From assembly GCF_009604455.1 (NCBI RefSeq), contig NZ_WEGL01000006.1, positions 62,001 through 126,000 on the forward strand: a DNA stretch of 64,000 nucleotides, given 5' to 3'. A model generated the notes under the pieces. The model worked only from the letters and a program-made list of their open reading frames with translations, made no database searches and had not been told where the DNA came from. Position numbers and translations under genes: made by a program. This DNA comes from Streptomyces sp. RB17 (lineage in GTDB: Bacteria; Actinomycetota; Actinomycetes; Streptomycetales; Streptomycetaceae). This document shows, piece after piece, positions 24,098 to 32,600 of the stretch; position 1 is the first letter of the stretch; each line of letters begins with the position of its first letter.

Positions 24098-26239
24098 GTG
24101 CAGTCCCCTTACCCCCCACGCCCGCCGTATCCGCCGCTGCCCGGTTCACCCGGGGAGTCCGACCGCAGTCTCGCCGCCCTGCTCGGCGGCCCGCACCACG
24201 CCCGCCATCACGCCGTCGCCCTGCTGCTGGCCCGCCACTGGCGGGCCGCCCGCGACTACGCCGTCGTCTGTCTGGCCTCCGCCGGTCCCACGCCCCAACT
24301 CGTGGCCACCGCCGCCTTCCACGAGGTCCTCGGCCGGATGGCGGGCGGAGCGGCCGGCGGCGCCCTGCGACCGCATCTGCTCGCCGCCGTCCGTGACACC
24401 GTCCGCGCCTGGGCGGCGGACGACGCGGCCTGCGCGACTCTGCCGGAATTGCGCAAACCTGCCGGAGGCCGCGGGCTGCGTGCGACAAAGCCCGGAACAC
24501 CGGAAAGGCGACAACTCGCCGAACGCGCGTTCAGGGCCCTTCCCGGCGCCTCGCAATGCCTTCTGTGGCACACCGAGGTGGAAGCGGAACCCATAAACAT
24601 ACCCGCCGGTCTGCTGGGCATCGACCCCGCCACCGCGACGGCCGCCCTGGAGCAGGCACGCGAGCAATTCCGGGCGGGTTGCGTACGCGCCCACCGGGAA
24701 CTCGCCCCCTTCCGTGAATGCCGCTTCTACAACCGGCTCCTGGACGTCCCCCTGCGCCGTGGCGGTGACCTGCTGCCGGACGTACGACAGCATCTGTCGG
24801 TCTGTGCGCACTGCCGGCACGCCGCCGAGACCTTCGGGCTCTTCGACGGCGGTCTGGGCCTGCTGCTCGCCGAGACCGTGCTCGGCTGGGGCGCCCGCCG
24901 GTATCTCGACTCGCGCCCCGGACGCGGCGCCGCCGAGGAGTTGCCGTGTGCGCCCGTGCCCGAACCGGCGGGAGGCAGACACCGCACCGGGGCCGGCAGC
25001 CGGCACCGCAAGGCTGTGGTCATCGGCGTCGGACTGACCTCGCTCGCGCTGCTCGCCACCGTCCTCGTGGTCAGGAGCTGGTCCGACGACAACGGTGTCC
25101 CCACGCCCGGCGCCACCTGGGGTGCCCCCGCCGGCCAGACCACGCACCCCGGCGGCGCCGGCGCCCGGGCCGCCACCTCCCCCTCCGCCGCCTCGGCCGG
25201 CAAACCCGTCGAGGTGGCCCACGGCGGCCTGCGCGGCCTCACCTCCGGGCGCTGCCTCGACGTGCGCGGGGGCGGCGTGCGGGAGGGCGCGGGCGTCCGG
25301 CTCGCGCTGTGCTCCTCCGTCGCCTCGCAGCAGTGGTCGTACCAGGACGACGGCTTGCTGCGCAGCGCCGCCGACCCCTCCCTGTGCCTGGCTGCCGACC
25401 TCGGGACGAAGAGCGTCGTGCTGGCCGGATGCGTCGTGCACGCCGGAGAGGTGATGTACGACATCACCGTGCGCGGCGAGATCCTGCCTCGCCGGTACGA
25501 GGGCCTCGCGCTCGCTCCGGGGTCCGGCGTTGCGTCGGGCCGGGTCCGGCTGGTGCCGCGTGACGGTTCGCCGGAGCAGCGTTGGGTGGTGGAGCGGCGC
25601 TGGGTGGTGGAACCGGGGGGCGTCGGGGGGTCGGGGCGGCCGGACGTGGCGTCGGGCGGGGCGGGGGCGCCGGGGGTTGCCGGTGTTCTGGGGGGTTGTG
25701 GTGCGCATGGTGGTGCGGCCAGTGTGCGTGGTGGTGCCAATGCGCCTGCTGCCGGTGCTGATGGGCCTTGCGGTGCCAATGGTTCCGCCGGCGCCGGTGG
25801 TTCTGGCGCGCAGGGTGTTTTCGGCAGTCACGGTGCTTGCGGCGAGGACGGGGTGCCCGGTGGGGCGGAGGCGTCAGGGGGCCGGCAGCCGAGATCCTTG
25901 CAGGGCGGCGGGCCCTCGACGGGGGATGCCGAGGGCCCGCCGCGCGGGCCCGCCTCGCGCGGGAAGCCGGCGGGCGCGGGCGGCCGGCCGGGGGAGTCGG
26001 CGGATCCGGGACGGTCGGGGGATCCGAGGGATCCGGCGGATCGGCGGTGGCCGGGGAATCCGGGGCAGTCGGGCCACACGAACGAGACCCGGATCGCACA
26101 GGTCCGCGCCGGACACGACCAGCGGCGTACCGGGGCCGTGCCGCCGGCCCGGGCTGTGCGTGCGGCGCACCGAGCCCTTCCGCCGGGCGCCGGCGCGGTC
26201 GGCGCCGTACCCGCGACCGTGGGCACACTGCTGCGCTGA
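24098..26239 (+). CDS. Membrane protein with sigma-factor-like N-terminus, ricin-type lectin domain and Gly-rich tail
   Basis: About 713 residues from the GTG at 24098 (AAGGA 9 bases upstream); an ATG at 24017 is an alternative. Residues about 15-220 are helical and recall sigma-70-type proteins found in streptomycetes (SLAALLGGPHHARHHAVALLLARHWRAARDYAVVCL). A Cys-rich SVCAHCRHAAE motif resembles an anti-sigma zinc finger. A membrane helix follows (AVVIGVGLTSLALLATVLVV), then an outer ricin-B/carbohydrate-binding domain (GLRGLTSGRCLDVRGGGV, LALCSSVASQQWSY). The last 190 residues are Gly/Ala/Pro-rich and low in complexity, possibly a frame extension into repetitive DNA. Function is unknown; it may be an envelope sugar sensor. 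It is divergent from the galU relic. Confidence 0.65.
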   Translation: MQSPYPPRPPYPPLPGSPGESDRSLAALLGGPHHARHHAVALLLARHWRAARDYAVVCLASAGPTPQLVATAAFHEVLGRMAGGAAGGALRPHLLAAVRDTVRAWAADDAACATLPELRKPAGGRGLRATKPGTPERRQLAERAFRALPGASQCLLWHTEVEAEPINIPAGLLGIDPATATAALEQAREQFRAGCVRAHRELAPFRECRFYNRLLDVPLRRGGDLLPDVRQHLSVCAHCRHAAETFGLFDGGLGLLLAETVLGWGARRYLDSRPGRGAAEELPCAPVPEPAGGRHRTGAGSRHRKAVVIGVGLTSLALLATVLVVRSWSDDNGVPTPGATWGAPAGQTTHPGGAGARAATSPSAASAGKPVEVAHGGLRGLTSGRCLDVRGGGVREGAGVRLALCSSVASQQWSYQDDGLLRSAADPSLCLAADLGTKSVVLAGCVVHAGEVMYDITVRGEILPRRYEGLALAPGSGVASGRVRLVPRDGSPEQRWVVERRWVVEPGGVGGSGRPDVASGGAGAPGVAGVLGGCGAHGGAASVRGGANAPAAGADGPCGANGSAGAGGSGAQGVFGSHGACGEDGVPGGAEASGGRQPRSLQGGGPSTGDAEGPPRGPASRGKPAGAGGRPGESADPGRSGDPRDPADRRWPGNPGQSGHTNETRIAQVRAGHDQRRTGAVPPARAVRAAHRALPPGAGAVGAVPATVGTLLR

Positions 26240-26626
26240 CGAGTGCCGCGGGACGTCCCCCGAGCCCGGGCAGCGATCGAGCCACGGCACCGAAGTCATG
26301 CGGAATTTACAGACTTCGAGGGGATGTCCCGCCGCATTGCGGCCGGGTGAGCGCCCGGTGACGCAGACGGGTGCTTTGCCGGGGTTGTGGTGGTGTGGTG
26401 CGAGGGATCCGGGTGGTCCACCGCCCGCACCGGGGAGGGGAATTGGCGTGTTTTCCGGTTCTTGCGCGGAATTCGACCCACTGGCCGAATCGATGTCCCC
26501 GGGCACGAAAAGGAGGCGACGTTATTGACCCGTGAGTAGGCCGAGGCTAGTTTCCGGTGCCCTCGCACCAGAGCGTTCCGCCGCACACCCCCCACCGTGC
26601 TGTCTCGCCGATCGTGCCGGAGCATC
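26240..26626. other. Intergenic leader region of the synthase operon
   Basis: This 387-base gap contains no credible gene. It holds a good sigma-70-type promoter (26525-26553) and a 5' leader of about 65 bases before the synthase ATG, with GGAG as the ribosome site. GC is lower around 26450-26530. No clear regulator palindrome was found. Confidence 0.6.
26525..26553 (+). promoter_or_regulatory. Sigma-70 (HrdB)-type promoter of the lipid/polyketide synthase operon
   Basis: TTGACC (26525-26530) and TAGTTT (26548-26553) are separated by exactly 17 bases, close to the -35/-10 consensus. The predicted start is near 26560, about 67 bases upstream of the first synthase ATG at 26627. It is the only good promoter-like pair in this gap. 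Confidence 0.6.
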
Positions 26627-29600
26627 ATGACCTCGCCTGTGCGCCCCCATGACCTCGTCCTGTGCCTCACCCCCTTCGGAGAACCCGATGCCGGCCTCAC
26701 CGCCGCGGCCTGCGCCGCCGGCGCGCTGGGCATCCTCGACCTCGGCACCGGAGACCGGAGATCCCGCGAGGCGCTGTCCCGGCTGAGACGGTCCGCGCCG
26801 GGCCCCTTCGGGGTGCGGGTGACCGGACGCTGCGCGCTGACCCCGGCCGAGGTCGGCGACGGCCCCGACGCCGTGGTCCTGACGGCCGACGCAACCTGGA
26901 AGCGGGCCGAACTCCCCTCCGGATGCCGAGTGTTGGCGGAGGTCACCGACCTCGGGCAGGCGCACGCGGCCTTGCGCGCAGGTGCCTGGGGGCTCATCGC
27001 CCGCGGTGCGGAGAGCGGCGGCCGGGTCGGCGAACTGAGCACCTTCGTGCTGCTGCAACAGCTCCTGTCCGACGAGGAGTCGAGCCGCGTCCCGGTCTGG
27101 GCCTGCGGGGGCATCGGCCCGCGTACGGCGGCGGCCGCCGTGGCCGGCGGTGCCGCCGGGGTGGTCCTCGACAGCCAGCTGGCCCTGCTCGCCGAGTCGG
27201 GGCTGCCCGAAACCGTCCGGTCGGTGCTGCGCTCCCTGGACGGCTCGGAGACCGTGGTGCTGGGCGGCCACCGGGTACTGCGGCGCCGGGGACCGGACTC
27301 CGTCCCACGTCCGCCGGCCGACGACCCCCGGGCGGTCGCATCCCTCCTGGGCGCCGGCGACCAGCGCGGCCGGCTGCTGCCGGTGGGTCAGGATGGCTTC
27401 CTCGCCGCCCGGTTCGCGGAACGGTCCGGGGACGTACGGCGGTCGGTGCGCGAGGTGGCGACGGCGATCGACGGAGTGGCCCACGGCGATGGGGCCACGG
27501 CGCTGCGACCCGGATCGGCCATGGGCCGGGCGCTCGGCACCCGGCTCCCCGTCGCTCAGGGGCCCATGACCCGGGTCAGCGACCAGGCCGGCTTCGCCGC
27601 GGCCGTCGCCGCGGACGGAGCGCTGCCGTTCCTGGCGCTGGCCCTCGCCGACGCCGAGCGGACCAGGTCGATTCTCACCGAGGCAAGGGCCGTGCTGGAC
27701 GGACGGCCCTGGGGCGTGGGCGTGCTCGGCTTCGCACCCGAGGAGATCAGGAACGCCCAGCTGGACGCCGTACGGGAACTGCGGCCCACGCACGCGATCA
27801 TCGCCGGCGGACGGCCCGCCCAGGCGGAGACGCTGGAGCGGGCCGGGATCCACACCTTCCTGCACGTGCCCTCGCCGGGACTGCTGCGGCAGTTCCTGGA
27901 CGCGGGTGCCCGCCGGTTCGTGTTCGAGGGGTCCGAGTGCGGCGGTCACGTGGGGCCCCGGGCCTCCTTCCCGCTCTGGGAGGCCCAACTCGCCGTACTG
28001 CAGGACTTCCTGGACGACACCGGCACAGACCCCTACGCCGCCGACGGCGGCGCGGCCGCCCGGCGGCTGGAGGTGTTCTTCGCGGGCGGCGTCCACGACG
28101 AGCGGTCGGCGGCGATGGTCGCGGCCCTGGCCGCACCCCTCACCACCCGGGGCGCCGCCGTCGGCGTGCTCATGGGCACCGCCTACCTGTTCACCGAGGA
28201 GGCCGTCGCGCACGGCGCCGTCCGGCCCCTCTTCCAGCGGCAGGTGCTCACCGCCACCACGACCACCCTCCTGGAGACCGCACCCGGCCACGCCACCCGC
28301 TGCGTGCCCAGCCCCTTCACCGCCGACTACCGCGGACGCGAGGCCGCCTTACGAGCGCAGGGGCTGACCGACCGCGAGGTCTGGGAGGGGCTGGAACGGC
28401 TCAACGTGGGCCGGCTGCGCATCGCCAGCAAGGGCGTCGAGCGCGGAGCCGACGGTGCGCTGGCGGCCGTGGACGAGGAACGGCAGCTCGCGGACGGGAT
28501 GTTCATGGCCGGCGAGGTCGCCGTGCTGCGCTCGGCGACCACCACCCTGGCCGACCTGCACCGCTCGGTCACCGACGGCGCCGCCGATCTCCTGACGCGG
28601 CGGGCCGCCCACCCGAGTGCGGCCCACCCGAGCGCGGCTTCCGTCGTCGAGCCGGAGCCGCCCGCACCGCTGGACATAGCCATCGTCGGCATGGCCTGCA
28701 TGTTCCCCGGGGCCCCCGATCTCGCCGCCTTCTGGTCCGCCATCGTCACCGGCCGCGACGCCGTCACCGAAGTGCCGCCCGAGCGCTGGGACCCGGCCGT
28801 GCACCACGCGGCCGGCAGCACGGCGTCCAAGTGGGGCGGATTCCTGCCGCGCATCCCCTTCGACCCGCTGCGCTACGGCATCCCGCCCGCCTCCCTCGGC
28901 AGCATCGAACCTGTCCAGCTGCTGTCCCTGGAGGCGGCCCGCCGGGCGCTGGAGGACGCCGGATACGGCGAACGGGGGCGGGAGTTCGACCGCGCGCGGA
29001 CCTCGGTCGTCTTCGGCGCCGAGGCGGGCAGCGACCTGTCGAACGCCGTCACCCTGCGCGCCGTCCTCCCGTCGTATCACGGCAAGGTGCCCGACGGCAT
29101 CGAGGAGCAACTGCCCCGGCTCACCGAAGACTCCTTCCCCGGCATGCTCGCCAACGTCATCTCCGGCCGGATCGCCAACCGGCTCGACCTCGGCGGCGCC
29201 AACTTCACCGTCGACGCGGCCTGCGCGTCCTCCCTCGCCGCGCTCGACGTGGGCTGCAAGGAACTCGTCTCCGGCACCAGCGACCTCGTGCTGTGCGGCG
29301 GTGCCGACCTGCACAACGGCATCAACGACTTCGTCCTGTTCTCCTCCGTCCACGCGCTCTCCCCGACCGGCAGCTCCCGCGCCTTCGACGCCTCCGCCGA
29401 CGGCATCGCCCTGGGCGAGGGCGTGGCCTGCCTGGTGCTCAAGCGGCTCGCCGACGCCGAGCGCGACGGCGACCGGATCTACGGCGTGGTCAAGGGTCTC
29501 GGCTCCGCCAGCGACGGCCGCTCCCTGGGCCTGACCGCACCCCGCCCCGAGGGCCAGCGGGCGGCGCTGGAGCGGGCGTACCGCAACGCCGGTGTCTCGC

Positions 29601-32600
29601 CCGCGGACGTCGGCCTGGTCGAGGCGCACGGCACCGGCACGGTCGTCGGCGACCGCACCGAACTCACCGTCCTCGCCGAGGTGTTCAGTGAGGCGGGAGC
29701 GGGGACGGGCGGCTGTGCGCTCGGCTCGGTCAAGTCGCAGATCGGACACACCAAGTGCGCCGCCGGCCTCGCGGGCCTGATCAAGACGGCCCTCGCGCTG
29801 TACACCGGGGTCACCCCACCCACTTTGCACCTGGAGCGCCCCAACCCGGCCTGGGCGGAGGACGACAGCCCGTTCGTCTTCCACACCCGCGCCCGGCCCT
29901 GGCCGGCACCGGCCGCAGAACGCCTCGGCGGAGTCAGCGCGTTCGGCTTCGGCGGCACCAACTTCCATGCCGTGCTGGCCGCCCACGCCGACGCCGTACC
30001 GCCCCGGCGCTCACTGGACGCCTGGCCGGCCGAGCTGTTCCTCTTCCGGGGCCGGGACAGGGCGGCGGCCCACCGACACGCCGTGGAGATCCTCCGGGCC
30101 GCCGAGACCGACGGCCACCCCTGGCGCCTCCGCGACCTCGCCCTCGCCGCGGCCCACCGCGCCGACACCTCACACGAACCGGTACGGGCCGCACTCGTGG
30201 CCCGTGACACCGAGGAACTCATCGGGCACCTGCGACGGCTGCTCGCGGGGGAGCACGATCCGGGTGCCGGGATCCATGTCGCGGACCAGGTGACGGAGTT
30301 GGAGGGGCTGGGACTGGGGCTGGGGGAGGGGAACGGTGCCGGGGGTCCGGTGCGGGGAGAGGCTGCGGATCCGGTGCGCGCAGAGGCCGCGGATCCGGTG
30401 CAGGACGGTGTGACGGACCGGGTGAGGGGTGGCGGGACGGGCCGGGTGGAAGGCGGGGGCGCGGGGCCGGCGCGCGGCAAGGTCGCCTTTCTCTTTCCCG
30501 GTCAGGGCAGTCAGCGTCCAGGGATGCTTGCCGAGCTCATGATCCACCTTCCCGAGCTGCGGTACTACCTGGACCTCGGACGCGCGTACGCCGACATCCT
30601 CCACCCGCCCGCCGCCTTCGACGACGCCGCGCGGGAGCGTCGGCGGGCCGCGCTCACCGACACCCGGGCTGCGCAGCCGGCCCTCGGCGTCACGGGCCTC
30701 GCCGCGCACGCCTTCCTCACCTCGGCCGGGGTCCACCCCGACCAGGCCGCCGGGCACAGCTACGGCGAGCTGGTCGCCCTCGCCGCGGCCGGTGCCCTCG
30801 ACCCCGAGACACTGCTGGAGCTGAGCGCCGAGCGGGCCGGCGCGATCCTGGCGGCGGCGGGCGACGACCCCGGCACCATGGCCGCAGTCGGCGCCTCCGC
30901 CGAGACCGTCGTACGCACCCTGCGCACGAGCGGCGCACCCGCCTCCGTCGTCGTCGCCAACCTCAACTCACCCGATCAGACGGTGATTTCCGGACCGACG
31001 GCGGATGTCGAGACGGCCGTACGGCTGCTGCGCGAGGCCGGGCTCGGCGCGCGGCGCATCCCCGTGGCCTGCGCCTTCCACGGCCCGCTCGTGGCCGCGG
31101 CGGGGGAAGGGTTCGGCAAGACCCTCGTGGACACGACGGTGCGGGCCCCCGAGTTCCCCGTCTGGGCCAACCGCACCGCCGCGCCCTATCCTCTGGACCC
31201 TGACGAGGTGCGCGCCGAACTCGCCGCCCAGATCGGTGCCCCCGTCGCGTTCGCCGCCCAGATCGAGGCCATGTACGAGGCGGGCGCGCGCGTCTTCGTC
31301 GAGGCGGGTCCCGGCACGGTCCTCACCCGGCTCGTCGCACGGATCCTCGGCGACCGCCCGCATCACGCGGTGGCCTGCGAACCGGACGCCGACAGCGGTC
31401 TGCGGGGCTGGCTGGACGCCCTCGCCCGGCTCGCCGTCGCCGGACAGCCGGTGCGCACCGCCTGGCTGCTGCGGGGCCGCGACGCCGTCGACGCGCTGCG
31501 CGGCCCGGCGCCGAAGCGGCCCGGCTGGACGGTCGACGGACACCTCGTCCGCACCGCCGACGGGGCATTCCTGCCCGGTGCCCTCGCACCGGCCCGACGA
31601 GTCGTGGAGACGACCGTGACCACCGACCAGCCGTACGGCGCCCCGGCCGACCGGGACGCGCTCGTCTCCGAGTTCCTGCGCACCAGCCGGGAGATGATCG
31701 CCGCGCAGCGTGATGTCCTGCTGACCTACTTCGGCGCGGCGCCCGGAGCCGCCGTACCGCCGGCGCCCGTCCCGACCGCACCGCTTCGTGTCGAACTCAC
31801 GTCGGCTGACTCGGAATTGACAATGCCGGAGGGCGAAGCGCCGGGTGACGACGTCGAGCGGGTCGTCCTGAAGATCATCAGCGAACGCACCGGTTACCCC
31901 GTCGACATGATCGAGCCCGACCTCGACCTGGAGGCGGACCTCAGCATCGACTCGATCAAGCGGGCCGAGATAGCGGGCGAACTCGCCAAGCGGCTGGGCA
32001 TCGCGGGCGGCGCCGACGTGCTCGACGACGCCGAACTGGAGGAACTCGCCAAGGCGCGCACCGCTGCAGCGGTGACGGGGTGGCTGACGGCGCGGGTGGG
32101 GGCCCAGCCCGGCGACGGAGGAGAGCGACACGAGGAGTCCCGCACCGGCGGCCAGGCGGAGTACGCGGAGGAGCGAACCGAGGAAGCCTTCACCGGCATG
32201 GCGGCCGGGCTGACCCCGGAAGCGGCTGGGTTGACTCGGGAAGCGGCCGAGCGGATCGGGGAAGTGGGTCGGCGGACCCAGGAACCGGCTGGGCCGGCGC
32301 CGGACGCGGGCGGACCGACTCAGGTGTCGGCCGGGCAGACGCGGGAAGTGGCTGGGCTGGTTCCGGAAGTGGGCGCGCGGACTCAGGAAGTGGGCGTGCG
32401 GATCTGGGAAGTCGGTGCGCGGACTCGCGAACCGGCCGAAGCGACTCACGCCCCCGCTCCCACCTCCGCGCCCGTCCCCACCTCCGCTCCCCTCCTCGGC
32501 GTACCGCCCCGGCGCTTCGAGCTGCGTCCCGTACCCCTCCCGGACCCGGGCCCGTCAGCCCCCGACGATCGCGACCGCGCCCTGTCCGGCCGGCGTTTCG

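Noticed and set aside
26662..29691. A 1009-codon plus-strand frame overlapping synthase 1
   Set aside because: It is an Arg-rich shadow of the synthase frame without motifs; the synthase frame carries KS and NPD signatures.
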